A stretch of DNA of 35,011 nt from Methylocystis sp. (lineage in GTDB: Bacteria > Pseudomonadota > Alphaproteobacteria > Rhizobiales > Beijerinckiaceae), in NCBI GenBank assembly GCA_022843525.1, contig JALHNR010000006.1, forward strand, positions 1-35,011. Direction: 5' to 3'. Of this stretch, positions 24,102-32,994 are shown one piece after another; within the stretch, counting starts at the first letter, position 1; each line of letters begins with the position of its first letter. Position numbers and translations under genes: made by a program. A model generated the notes under the pieces. It made no database searches. It was not told where the DNA came from and saw nothing but the letters and a program-made list of their open reading frames with translations.

Positions 24102-27100
24102 TGTCCGCGCCGACGAAACCGCTCGCCGACGATGCATCCCGCCGCGACGCCATCGCGGTTCACGACCGCGCCTTCCTGGTGGAGGCCGGCGCTGGCTCCG
24201 GAAAGACCGCGGTCATGGCCGGCCGCATCGCCATGATGCTGGCCGAAGGCATCGCCCCAAGAACCGTCGCCGCCGTGACCTTCACTGAACTCGCGGCTAG
24301 CGAGCTCCTCATCCGCGTGCGCGAGTTTGTCGGTGAACTCACCGCCGGCCGCATCCCCGCCGAATTGTGCGTGGCGCTGCCCGGCGGCCTCTCCGATCAG
24401 CATCGCCAGAACCTCGCTGCCGCGAGCGACACAATCGACGAAATCACCTGTTCGACGATCCACGGCTTCTGCCAGCGTCTGATCAAGCCCTATCCGGTGG
24501 AAGCCGACATCGATCCCGGGGCGACGGTGATGGACCGGAATCAGTCCGATCTCGCCTTTGTCGAAATCATCGAGGCATGGCTCCGTGAGGAGCTAGCGGG
24601 AGAAGGCGGCGGCCTGCTTGTCGAGATGGTGCTGCGCGAGCCAGGCGAAGCCGTCAACCTCATCCATACGATCCTGCGTCATCTCCGCAGCCGACGCGTC
24701 CTGGTGGTCGACGCACCGGAGGCTTTGGCGCCGTTGGTGAAAGCCATTTCTGACGCAGCGGACGAGTTTTCTGCATTCTTGCGCGGATGTGGCGCTGAAG
24801 AGCCGGAAACCGTCGCGATTGCAGCGCGCTTCGCGGAAATGGCTGAGAGCATCGCCTTTGCTCTCAATACCGAGGCGCCAGCCGATCTCGTCCGCCTGTT
24901 GATCACGCGGCCGCATCCTGATCTTTGCACGGCGTCCGGGAGCTTCCGCGCCTATAAGAAGAAGGGCAAATGGGGCGAGGCGGCCAAACGCGTAGGCCTC
25001 TCGAAGGCCGACGGTGACCGGCTGAATGCCGCCGCCGAGACACACAACGCGGCCTGCTGCGAGGCGTGGACTTCCCTACTGCAGGCCGTTGCGGCGCGCG
25101 TTCTCGCCGAGCTTGTAGGTCTGGTGCAGCCGGTCATGGACCGCTTCCGGGACTATAAGCGATCGGCGGCGCTTCTCGATTTCGACGACTTGATCTTCGC
25201 CGCCCGCGATCTGCTGCGCAACCACGAGGCGGTGCGCCGCGCACTTGCCGCCCGCTTCGCGCATGTTCTCGTCGACGAATTTCAAGACACCGATCCGCTC
25301 CAAACCGAGATCTTCTGGCGGCTGTGCGGCGAACCGCCGGCCGGGGCGGACGAAGGCGACTGGACGGCGTACCATATTCGGCCGGGCGCACTGTTCCTGG
25401 TCGGCGATCCGAAACAGGCGATCTATCGCTTTCGCGGCGCTGACGTTGCCGCCTACATCAAGGCCCGCGAAGCCTTCTTAGCCCAGACTCCGGACAGCGT
25501 ACTGCCGATCTCTACCAATTTCCGCTCCTGTGCCCCGATCTTGCACTATGTAAACGAGCGCTTCGAGACCCTGCTCTCAGTGGAGAACGGTCAGCCGGGC
25601 TTCACTCCGCTGGACCCTTTTCATCCCGCGCGGGATGAGAGTTTGTGTGTCGCTGCGCTCGACGTGGCGGTTGCGGATGAAGATGGCAAAGCGTCGGCAG
25701 AGCAGCAGCGGGACGGCGAAGCCGAAGCTGTCGCCGACATGTGTGCACGTCTCATCGGCAGTGAGGCGATCCTTGATCGCAAGACCGGCGAGAGCCGCCC
25801 CTGCCGGCCTGGCGACATTGCGCTCCTGGCGCCGACAGGAAGTGATCTCTGGCGCTACGAGGAAGCGCTGGAGCGGCACGGCATTCCGGTCGCGACCCAA
25901 GCCGGGAAAGGCCTGTTTCGTCGGCAGGAGATTCAAGATCTCATCGCGATCACGCGCGTCCTGGCAGACCGACGGGACACGCTGGCGCTCGGCGCGCTAC
26001 TACGCGGGCCCCTGGTCGGCCTGACCGAGGAGGAGCTGCTCGACATTGTGTGGAATTTGCCGCGCTCGCCGGATGCGCCGGACGCTCTGCCTCGGTTCGA
26101 CCTTGGCGTCGACCCCGAGCATATCGGCCAGCCCATCGCCCGCGACGTGATTGAAAAGCTGCAGGCGTTGCGTCGGCGGGTCAACGCCACCACACCCCAT
26201 GACCTTCTGTCGCAAGCGGTCGATGTGCTGCGCGTGCGCCCGATCCTCCTCCAGCGCCATCGCGGTCAAGCCGAGCGCGCGCTCGCCAATGTCGATCTCT
26301 ATCTGTCCCTCAGCCGCCCACTTGCGGTGCGCGGGCTGCGCGCCTTCGCCGAGACCATGGCCGCAGCCTGGGCCGACGAAACACGCGCCGTCGAGGGCCG
26401 GCCGGACGCTCAGGAAGAGGCTGTGGCACTTTACACCATGCACGCCGCTAAGGGCCTGGAATGGCCGATCGTCGTACCCGTCAACACTATGACGCAAATT
26501 ATGGCGCCGGAGAACGCCGTCACTGATCGCGCGAGCGGGCATTTCTATTGTCCCATCTTCGGCGTGAAGCCGACCGGCTACGAGGCCGCGCGCGATGCCG
26601 AGAAAGCCGAGCTCGATCGCGAGCGTATCCGGCTCTGGTATGTGGCCGCGACCCGCGCGCGCGAGCTTCTGGTCCTGCCCCGGCTGGATGTAGCCGCCAA
26701 AAGCTCCGCCTGGATTTCGCTTCTTGACCTCTCTCTTCCCGGTCTACCGAGCCTGGATCTCAACCACCTTCCTGCCGATGCCACGTTCGGCGCCACTGCG
26801 GCCGAAAACGACCAAAGCCGCGAGATCTTCGCCGCGGAAGCCGCCGCGATCGCCGCGCGGCAGCGGCGTATCGTTTGGCTGGCGCCAAGCCGGGACGAAG
26901 CCACCACGGGGCCGGTGCTGGAAAAGGAGACGCCGGATATTCTGGTAGCGGATAGCGAGGGTAAACCCGTCGAGGAAAACCTTCCGATTAGCGTGCAAGG
27001 TGGCCGAGAGCGCGGTGCCCTGCTGCACAAGCTGATCGAAGAAGTTCTCACCGGCGAAACCGAGGAGGCGCAAGACGCGCTCCAAGCCCGCGCCACGAGT

Positions 27101-27505
27101 CTGATCCGCGGCTTGGGCCGTCCGATCGTCGAAAACCCGGCCGAAGGGCTCGCGCCTGCGGAACTCGCCGGGACCGTGATGCGCGCGCTCAACCTTCCGG
27201 AAATCGCATCCTTGCGTCCGGGTCTGATGCCAGAGCTTCCGGTCTATGCATCGGTCATGACGGACGGGCAGGAAGAGGCGACAGCAGGTGTTGCGGATGC
27301 TGTCGCCTTCGATCCGGGCGGCAAGCCGCAGGTGGTGGTCGATTGGAAGAGCGACGTGGCCCCCTCGGCCGCCGTCATCGAGCATTATCGCGCTCAGGTA
27401 CGAGCCTACCTTGATGTGACCGAGACGGAGCGCGGGCTGATCGTCCTGGCCACACCAGGGACTGTCATCCAGGTGATGCGGGCGCCAGCGCCCGCCGCAT
27501 CCTGA
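24101..27505 (+). CDS. AddA-like UvrD-family helicase-nuclease
   Basis: A 1134-aa SF1A helicase with all motifs: AGAGSGKT (Lys35), TFTELAASEL, LVDEFQDTD (Asp392-Glu393), GDPKQAIYRFRGAD, STNFRS, TMHAAKGLEWPIV, and WYVAATRARELL (from 846). The C-terminal RecB-type nuclease has GALLHKLIEEVL, ADAVAFD (Asp1066), VVVDWKSD (Asp1081, Lys1083) and HYRAQVRAYL, so it looks active. Length and domain order match AddA. The ATG shares its A with the stop of the AddB-like gene. I read the pair as an island-borne AddAB homologue under the WYL regulator; a chromosomal AddAB elsewhere is likely but cannot be seen. Confidence 0.93.
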   Translation: MSAPTKPLADDASRRDAIAVHDRAFLVEAGAGSGKTAVMAGRIAMMLAEGIAPRTVAAVTFTELAASELLIRVREFVGELTAGRIPAELCVALPGGLSDQHRQNLAAASDTIDEITCSTIHGFCQRLIKPYPVEADIDPGATVMDRNQSDLAFVEIIEAWLREELAGEGGGLLVEMVLREPGEAVNLIHTILRHLRSRRVLVVDAPEALAPLVKAISDAADEFSAFLRGCGAEEPETVAIAARFAEMAESIAFALNTEAPADLVRLLITRPHPDLCTASGSFRAYKKKGKWGEAAKRVGLSKADGDRLNAAAETHNAACCEAWTSLLQAVAARVLAELVGLVQPVMDRFRDYKRSAALLDFDDLIFAARDLLRNHEAVRRALAARFAHVLVDEFQDTDPLQTEIFWRLCGEPPAGADEGDWTAYHIRPGALFLVGDPKQAIYRFRGADVAAYIKAREAFLAQTPDSVLPISTNFRSCAPILHYVNERFETLLSVENGQPGFTPLDPFHPARDESLCVAALDVAVADEDGKASAEQQRDGEAEAVADMCARLIGSEAILDRKTGESRPCRPGDIALLAPTGSDLWRYEEALERHGIPVATQAGKGLFRRQEIQDLIAITRVLADRRDTLALGALLRGPLVGLTEEELLDIVWNLPRSPDAPDALPRFDLGVDPEHIGQPIARDVIEKLQALRRRVNATTPHDLLSQAVDVLRVRPILLQRHRGQAERALANVDLYLSLSRPLAVRGLRAFAETMAAAWADETRAVEGRPDAQEEAVALYTMHAAKGLEWPIVVPVNTMTQIMAPENAVTDRASGHFYCPIFGVKPTGYEAARDAEKAELDRERIRLWYVAATRARELLVLPRLDVAAKSSAWISLLDLSLPGLPSLDLNHLPADATFGATAAENDQSREIFAAEAAAIAARQRRIVWLAPSRDEATTGPVLEKETPDILVADSEGKPVEENLPISVQGGRERGALLHKLIEEVLTGETEEAQDALQARATSLIRGLGRPIVENPAEGLAPAELAGTVMRALNLPEIASLRPGLMPELPVYASVMTDGQEEATAGVADAVAFDPGGKPQVVVDWKSDVAPSAAVIEHYRAQVRAYLDVTETERGLIVLATPGTVIQVMRAPAPAAS

Positions 27506-27523
27506 GATTGGCAGGCGGCTTCC

Positions 27524-27613
27524 ATGTCCTCCCTAGCCTGGCTCGATTTCGACGAAGCCGAGCGCCAGCTCGCGCAGCGGATCATGAGCGCGCTCCACGC
27601 GGCGCAGCCGCCG
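27524..27613 (+). pseudogene. 5' remnant resembling a DUF6361 protein
   Basis: Starting 18 bp after the AddA-like stop, MSSLAWLDFDEAERQLAQRI resembles the N-terminus of DUF6361 proteins, which continue with a conserved DELGLG/RD...LFPGTST region. That continuation is missing: after about 25 codons the frame becomes unrelated and runs antisense into the helicase gene. I infer that a third gene of this operon was cut off when the neighbouring block arrived. The match is short and from memory of the family. Confidence 0.45.
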
Positions 27614-27616
27614 CGT
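27597..27616. repeat. Hairpin at the junction of two defence blocks
   Basis: ACGCGGCG-CAGC-CGCCGCGT is a perfect 8-bp stem with a 4-nt loop. It sits where the DUF6361-like remnant stops and 16 bp beyond the convergent helicase stop. It has no T-run on either side, so it is at best a weak terminator. Confidence 0.4.
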
Positions 27617-27631
27617 AATAAACCATCCGCG

Positions 27632-29362
27632 CTACACGGCGACCAGAGTTACGTCGCCGCCCATGCCGACCATCAGGTCACGCAGGCGCGGGGCCTGTGT
27701 CCTGGGAAGCGCGATCACCAGCAGGCGCTGCGCCCGTGACGCGCCGACATAGATCTTGCGCGCTTCCTCATTGTCGCCATCGCCGCCGTCGGCGGTGAGG
27801 AAGTCGAGGATGCCCTTCGCGGTACTCGGCGACATCACAACGCAGACAGCCGGAAACTCCAACCCCTTCACGCTGTGGACCGTGCGGGCGGAATGCCCGC
27901 TGGGCGCCGCCGCCGACAGCGCGCCCGCGAGATCCGCATTTCGCCGAAGCCGTTGGTTGATCGACTGGCCCCCACCCGCCGGCAGCAGCGGCTCAAGAAG
28001 CTGCCTCGCGCGGTCGAGCCATGCATCCGCCGTCGCGAAGCGTTCAGGGCTGAAACGAAGCTCCTCTGCGATCGCAAGAGCACGCGGTCGCCACAAGCCC
28101 GGTTCTTCCTCAGTCTCCGCGAGGTGCTGATGATAAGTCCGCGCTCCCATGGCATCTTCAAGATCCAGCATGATCCGATGGATCGCCACAAGTGCCTCCT
28201 TGCGGCCTCCCAGCTCGAACGTGAAGTGGAAATCGCTGACCGCGACCGCGAGCCGATAGCTCAGGTCGTGCACGCCCGTGTCCTGCGGATGCCCCAGCGC
28301 GTTGGCCCCGGTCCGCCGTGTTGCCGAAACAACGGGACAATTGCGAGCTTCGAGCTCCATCGCCTCGGTCAGTTCGCGGAACTTTGCACCAATTGCCGCC
28401 GGCACACCCCGGCCCGAATAGGAGAGTATCTGCACCGCGGTCGGCTCCTCGCGATGTTCGCCAACCGCTTCATCTCGTGCCGCCCGCATCCCCGGCGGCC
28501 GAAGGGCGACGATTCCGCGAGCAATGTGGTGGCTCGATCGGAAATTGCCGGTGACCGGCAACCGTTCCTCGTCGCGGAACGTCTCCGCGAATTGCGCCAG
28601 TTCGCGTGTGACGCCGCCCCGAAATCCATAGATCGCCTGGTTCGGATCGCAGATCACCTTCACGGGAACGCCGGCGTTCCTAAACCAGGTGATGATTTCC
28701 AGATCGACCGGATTACAGTCTTGCGCCTCGTCGACGATCAACTCCTGGAAGCGAGCGGCGAATGCAGGTCCCAGCACCGCGCCGCACGCGGGATCGCGCA
28801 ACCGCGCCAGGGCGATCTCCCTAACGTCCGTGAAATCGAGCTCGCCCCGTTCAAGGAAACGACGGCGCGTGTTGCGCGCAGCTGTCTCATGTGCGCGAAT
28901 ATTCCCCTGGAAGCGGTAACGCTGGACCTTTGCAGGAATGGCTGCGCCCGTTCCACGGTCGAAGCATTCTAGCGGAAGCGATTGCGCAGCCGCAAAAGGT
29001 TGGATGAGCCGATCATCCTTATCAGGGATCAACCGCGGCCGGCTCGCGCAGCCGTCGACCCCGAACGGCGCGATCAGGAATTGCCAGAGGAAAGCATCAA
29101 ACGTCCCGATGAAGTGCGGGAAGGGCGGCGTTTCCATCAAGCCTTCGCGCCGCAGGCGATCTTCGAGTTCAGATACCGCCGCGATCGTGAAGGACAGAAA
29201 CGAGATGCCGCGCCCTGTCGGCCGCCCGCCCAGAAGCTGACGCGCGCGCTCGACCATCACACGTGTCTTTCCGGCACCTGGGCAAGCAGCGATGAACGCG
29301 GAGCCCGCGTGGCTGATGATCCGCGCCTGCTCGTTCGTCGGCGCGAACACCTTTACCGTCAT
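27632..29362 (-). CDS. gajB: Gabija-like GajB, UvrD/PcrA-like helicase
   Basis: A 576-aa SF1 helicase with AACPGAGKT (Lys32), LIVDEAQDCN (Asp211-Glu212), CDPNQAIYGFRGG, GNFRSS, TVHSVKGLEFPAV and YVGASRAQRLLVIALP. No nuclease domain is attached. Its ATG overlaps the stop of the OLD-nuclease gene (ATGA), so the two are translationally coupled. An OLD-family nuclease followed by a compact UvrD-like helicase is the defining pair of the Gabija anti-phage system, in which GajB is thought to respond to DNA ends and promote GajA activity. It is somewhat longer than the best-known GajB. A generic UvrD helicase is the alternative. Confidence 0.85.
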   Translation of the reverse strand: MTVKVFAPTNEQARIISHAGSAFIAACPGAGKTRVMVERARQLLGGRPTGRGISFLSFTIAAVSELEDRLRREGLMETPPFPHFIGTFDAFLWQFLIAPFGVDGCASRPRLIPDKDDRLIQPFAAAQSLPLECFDRGTGAAIPAKVQRYRFQGNIRAHETAARNTRRRFLERGELDFTDVREIALARLRDPACGAVLGPAFAARFQELIVDEAQDCNPVDLEIITWFRNAGVPVKVICDPNQAIYGFRGGVTRELAQFAETFRDEERLPVTGNFRSSHHIARGIVALRPPGMRAARDEAVGEHREEPTAVQILSYSGRGVPAAIGAKFRELTEAMELEARNCPVVSATRRTGANALGHPQDTGVHDLSYRLAVAVSDFHFTFELGGRKEALVAIHRIMLDLEDAMGARTYHQHLAETEEEPGLWRPRALAIAEELRFSPERFATADAWLDRARQLLEPLLPAGGGQSINQRLRRNADLAGALSAAAPSGHSARTVHSVKGLEFPAVCVVMSPSTAKGILDFLTADGGDGDNEEARKIYVGASRAQRLLVIALPRTQAPRLRDLMVGMGGDVTLVAV

Positions 29363-31227
29363 GCGACCAAGGCCTCGATCGCGCGCGTTAGATAAGGCGG
29401 CACCTTGAACGCCTTGCCTGCGTTAATCTCCTCAGCAAGGAATTGAGCGAAGTCTCCCTTGCGGGTCGTCTCAAAGAGTTTCTGAATCGCGACAGATTGG
29501 GCTGCATCCGCCTGTGCAACGGCGGCGTCCCACTTGTCGCCCGATCGCGGATGAAGAACGAGGTAGATCTGCTTCAGCAGGTCGGCATTGCCCGCCCTGA
29601 CCAGCTCGGTTTCCAGCGAATAGTCATTAATGACGACTTCTAGAAGATCTGCCGCGCCGAGACCCTCCGCAACGGCCTCGAGCTTGCGCTTCCGGCCGAC
29701 GCCCGGAGACTCGACGCCTGCGGCCACTTCGCCACTATCGCCGTCCGTCAGGATCACGAGGAGATCTGCAATCCGCACATCCTCGTAGGGGGACAGGAGG
29801 AGCTTCGTATAGGGCTCGAAATCCACGCCATCGATCGGCACGAAGACGGCCGACCGGAAGAGCCGAAGTTTCTCGACATCGTCCTTGAACACGATCTTCT
29901 TGGCGATTACCGGAAGGAGCAGCGCCTCCGCTATCCCCTCGGCCAAAACAACGCGCCCGCCGAAGAGCAAGGCCGACTTCGTCACATCCAGGTAGCGATC
30001 GACCTTCCGACGCTCGACATCGTTGAGCGCAAGCGCGGCGAGCGGGATGCAGCGCGTGACACGTCGCGGTCGCCCCACCGGCAGCACCGGATTCGGCTCA
30101 ATCTCGGGCATTATCTCGACCGGTACTCCCGCGAGAGGCTGCGGCTCCTCGCCCGCCGCGGCTGCCACAGCAGCGGCGGCCGAGTTTGCTGGCGCCGGGA
30201 GAAACGAGCGGAAGAAGATCAGCTTCCTGCTCTCCACCCACGCGGAGAGGTTCGGCGAGTGCGTCGCCACGATGATCTGCAATTCGCCGGCGGGGCCCTG
30301 ATGGCCTTCGCGCGGCTTGCGGGACTTCTCTGCCTGCTCATCAAGAAAGCTCAGCACCGCGGCCTGAAGCTGCGGATGAAGGTGCGCCTCCGGTTCTTCG
30401 ACCAGGAAGAGCGTGAGATCCGCGTCGTTCACCTTCTCCAGTTCGACGGCAATCGTCGCCATGTAGAGAAGGTTCGCGTACCCATGTCCCGAGTAACGCA
30501 GGTCCTCCGGCTCGATGCCATGATCGGCGAGCTTGAACCGCAGGTCGCGCGCGATATCGATCAACTTCTCGTCGTTCGCAAAGCCAAGCGAGGCCGCCTG
30601 GCGACGGACGCCAGCGGTCAGCGCAGTGAGACCGACCTCGACCGCCCCGCCGACCTTGCCGAGGATCTCGGCGTCAGCTCCGCGTCGCAAGGATTTCGCG
30701 AGTTCCTCAGGGGCCTTCCCTTCCAAGAAATGGTTCAGCAGCGCGTAGATGCGAGTTGGATTGCCTGAGGCGAGTGACCTCTTCGCATCGCGCAGCGGCG
30801 GTAAGTATACGTGCCGGATCCACTCATGGCATCCGGGCTCGGGATTGCCCTGCTGGGCCCCCGCCCACAATTGGGGACGGATCGGAAAGCGGCCGGTCGT
30901 CTCGTCATACTTCACCCCGAACACGCATCCTGTTATCGCCGCATCCGTCGCAGCCGAGATCATTCGCCCCTTCTGCGCGGGGTTAAGCTCCGCAAAGGAC
31001 GCGGTCAGCGAGAACTTCCGCTCCGTGCTACCGAACCGGATGTCCGTCGTCTCGCAATAGAGCTCACGCCGCCCACCCAACGGCGTCGTCAGCAGCCGGA
31101 TCGCATCGATGGCGTTGCTCTTGCCGCCGTTGTTCTCGCCGACAAGGATCGTAAGGTCTTCGCAGAGGGGAATTTCCGCCTGCTCGAAGGAGCGAAAACT
31201 ATTCAGCCCCAATTTTTTTAGATACAT
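29359..31227 (-). CDS. gajA: Gabija-like GajA, OLD-family ATPase-TOPRIM nuclease
   Basis: A 622-aa OLD-family protein. The N-terminal ABC-type ATPase starts at residue 1 (LKKLGLNSFRSFEQAEIPL) with LVGENNGGKSNAIDAI (Lys36). It continues through YSGHGYANLLYMA and Walker B LTLFLVEEPEAHLHPQLQ. The C-terminal TOPRIM domain has VVLAEGIAEALLLP (Glu430) and LVILTDGDSGE (Asp495, Asp497), so the metal site is intact. A strong AGGGGGG lies 4 nt before the ATG. In Gabija the tetrameric GajA nicks DNA when nucleotide is depleted. Standing right before gajB with a 4-nt overlap supports the call. It follows abiEii by 63 bp on the same strand. Confidence 0.9.
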   Translation of the reverse strand: MYLKKLGLNSFRSFEQAEIPLCEDLTILVGENNGGKSNAIDAIRLLTTPLGGRRELYCETTDIRFGSTERKFSLTASFAELNPAQKGRMISAATDAAITGCVFGVKYDETTGRFPIRPQLWAGAQQGNPEPGCHEWIRHVYLPPLRDAKRSLASGNPTRIYALLNHFLEGKAPEELAKSLRRGADAEILGKVGGAVEVGLTALTAGVRRQAASLGFANDEKLIDIARDLRFKLADHGIEPEDLRYSGHGYANLLYMATIAVELEKVNDADLTLFLVEEPEAHLHPQLQAAVLSFLDEQAEKSRKPREGHQGPAGELQIIVATHSPNLSAWVESRKLIFFRSFLPAPANSAAAAVAAAAGEEPQPLAGVPVEIMPEIEPNPVLPVGRPRRVTRCIPLAALALNDVERRKVDRYLDVTKSALLFGGRVVLAEGIAEALLLPVIAKKIVFKDDVEKLRLFRSAVFVPIDGVDFEPYTKLLLSPYEDVRIADLLVILTDGDSGEVAAGVESPGVGRKRKLEAVAEGLGAADLLEVVINDYSLETELVRAGNADLLKQIYLVLHPRSGDKWDAAVAQADAAQSVAIQKLFETTRKGDFAQFLAEEINAGKAFKVPPYLTRAIEALVA

Positions 31228-31290
31228 TCAGCCCCCCCTACTGAGTATGGTCTTCCCCAACCTTTGGTTCTCAGCGTCGTTAACCAACGC

Positions 31291-32205
31291 TCACTCCAGT
31301 AACCGGATGAGCGCGTCCGATTGATCGGCGAACTTCCGGGCGTTGGCCTTCCGAAGCCGTTCCAGGTTTTGCACCTTCCAGCGCGGACCGGGGAGCTGCT
31401 CCAGATGCGGCACACCCAGCAGCGACCATTCGGGCTCTGCAGCGACCAAGGACAGCAGGAACCGGCGTTCATCGGCGCTTAGGCCTTGCTGAAGCTCACG
31501 CATCATGCGCTCGCGCGCCGCTAAGAGCGCATCGAGCTCGACGGGTTCGGCGGTCATGCCTGTGAAATTGTGTTCGAACTCCTGGCCGATGTCGCGCAAC
31601 GACGGAAACAGGACCTCGTGGACCGGCCGATTATGGCTCGCGAGGTAGACGACGAACGCTCGGCGGATGCCGGCGGTGATTCCCTCATGCGCGAAGAGCT
31701 GCAGAACGTCGAACAGGTCGCGGGGATGCTGGCGGTCCATCGCCGCCACCAGCTTGCCGCCATACACGTCCTCAAGCGACACGACCGGGATGTCGAGATC
31801 CGCCTGCAGCGTGTCGCGCGCAGTCTGTGTCAGCGACCCCCTGCGCGCCGGATGGACGGTCCCGCGCATGACGAAGTTGACCTCGATCTTGACCTCGATG
31901 CTGCCTCGCCGCACCAGCAGCTTGGTCTCGCCGGAATCCGCCGCGGCTGGCGCATGAGTCTGGAAGCCCTGCTTCTGCAGACGCGCGGCGGACTGGCGGA
32001 TAGCTTCGTTGATGCGCTTGAGCGCCTGTTCGCGCGGCAGGGAATGATCAGGAAACACCAGGTCGAGATCGACCGAGAGCCGCGGCATGTCGCGCACGAA
32101 GAGATTGATGGCCGTGCCGCCCTTGAGCGCGAACGTGTCGTCGACGAGCACGAGCGGCGCGACGCGCGTCAGCAGCCGTGCGCTGTCGAGATAGACCTGG
32201 TTCAT
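31291..32205 (-). CDS. abiEii: AbiEii-type nucleotidyltransferase toxin
   Basis: A 304-aa toxin of type IV-style AbiE systems (DUF1814). Nucleotidyltransferase motifs are intact: LKGGTAINLF (Gly29-Gly30), PRLSVDLDLVF (Ser44, Asp46, Asp48), and the later GGKLVAAMDRQHPRDLFDV with the conserved Lys, Arg and Asp. Related enzymes transfer nucleotides to tRNA ends and arrest growth. Its ATG overlaps the abiEi stop (ATGA), giving coupled translation after the antitoxin. Acts in the cytosol as an abortive or island-stabilising toxin. Confidence 0.94.
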   Translation of the reverse strand: MNQVYLDSARLLTRVAPLVLVDDTFALKGGTAINLFVRDMPRLSVDLDLVFPDHSLPREQALKRINEAIRQSAARLQKQGFQTHAPAAADSGETKLLVRRGSIEVKIEVNFVMRGTVHPARRGSLTQTARDTLQADLDIPVVSLEDVYGGKLVAAMDRQHPRDLFDVLQLFAHEGITAGIRRAFVVYLASHNRPVHEVLFPSLRDIGQEFEHNFTGMTAEPVELDALLAARERMMRELQQGLSADERRFLLSLVAAEPEWSLLGVPHLEQLPGPRWKVQNLERLRKANARKFADQSDALIRLLE

Positions 32206-32939
32206 GGCTTCAGCACCAGGAGCCCGTCACTGGAACGGGACACCCACGGCCGATCGCTGCCTTTGGGCAATTGAGACGGATCGAGTTTGCCGACCCAGGG
32301 CTGGGAGAGATCGCGGCCGAGCTGCAGGCACAGGCGCACGGTCTTTACGCTGGTGCAGCGCTTGAGCAGGTCGCGCAGCACATCGGCACGCAGGCTGTAA
32401 GTGCTCTCGACCAGCTCGCGCGCTTCCTGCAGCGGCTGCCGGACGCCGACCTCGCTCAGCACCTCCAGCAATGCACGTTCCGGCGCCGAGACGAGCGGCC
32501 CGCCCTTGCGATTTTCGAAGGACCGGACGTGAAGCAGCGCACCGGGCTCCTCTTTGAACAGCCGCTTGCGATGGTACTCGGCCGGAAAGCGCTGGGTGAA
32601 CCACTCGGGAAGGCGCCCTGCCCTCCAGCCGTAAAGATGGAGCACAGGCCGTTGGGACAGGTATTGGCGTATGCCATGCCAGTCGAGCGCGGACTTGCCG
32701 CCGACATGCAATCCGTCGAAGCTCCGCTGCAGCAGGGTGAGGCTCGGGTGCAAGGCGGGCGGATCGTTCGGCCGGCAATAGACGCCGCGCGCCAGCCGTT
32801 GCAGCCAGCCAGCACGGACATAATGGACGGCGAGATCGGCCGATATCCCCAGGGCGGCGAGGTCCTTGGGGGTCAGCGGCGTGCCCGGCGCCAGGCGGGT
32901 ATAGAGCCGATTTAGCTTGGTCCTGTGAGTCGTAGGCAT
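32202..32939 (-). CDS. abiEi: AbiEi-type antitoxin and autorepressor
   Basis: A 245-aa antitoxin. The N-terminal winged helix (LTPKDLAALGISADLAVHYVRAGWLQRLARGVYCRP) is followed by the AbiEi C-terminal domain (GGKSALDWHGIRQYL, APERALLEVLSEV, ESTYSLRADVLRDLLKRC). I take the ATG at 32939; the frame continues upstream only through the promoter. There is no Shine-Dalgarno; TATAAT lies 6 nt before the ATG, so the mRNA should be leaderless. AbiEi proteins repress their own promoter through two inverted repeats, which are present here. It neutralises AbiEii. Confidence 0.93.
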   Translation of the reverse strand: MPTTHRTKLNRLYTRLAPGTPLTPKDLAALGISADLAVHYVRAGWLQRLARGVYCRPNDPPALHPSLTLLQRSFDGLHVGGKSALDWHGIRQYLSQRPVLHLYGWRAGRLPEWFTQRFPAEYHRKRLFKEEPGALLHVRSFENRKGGPLVSAPERALLEVLSEVGVRQPLQEARELVESTYSLRADVLRDLLKRCTSVKTVRLCLQLGRDLSQPWVGKLDPSQLPKGSDRPWVSRSSDGLLVLKP

Positions 32940-32946
32940 ACTACGA
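32930..32946. promoter_or_regulatory. AbiEi operator, proximal copy
   Basis: TCGTAG-N5-CTACGA. The spacer contains the abiEi start codon and one edge touches the -10 box. Same half-sites and spacer length as the copy at 32995-33013, with centres 66 bp apart. Confidence 0.65.
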
Positions 32947-32975
32947 TTATAGCAACAATTCGAAGGCTTCGCCAA
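32946..32975 (-). promoter_or_regulatory. abiE promoter with leaderless start
   Basis: On the minus strand TTGGCG (32975-32970), an 18-nt spacer and a perfect TATAAT (32951-32946). Transcription would begin 6-8 nt further, at or next to the A of the abiEi ATG (32939). Confidence 0.65.
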
Positions 32976-32994
32976 GTTTGGATCCGGTTCTGCC

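Noticed and set aside
27597-27616. Rho-independent terminator for gajB or the AddA-like operon
   Set aside because: The stem is perfect, but there is no T-run on either strand; kept only as a junction hairpin.
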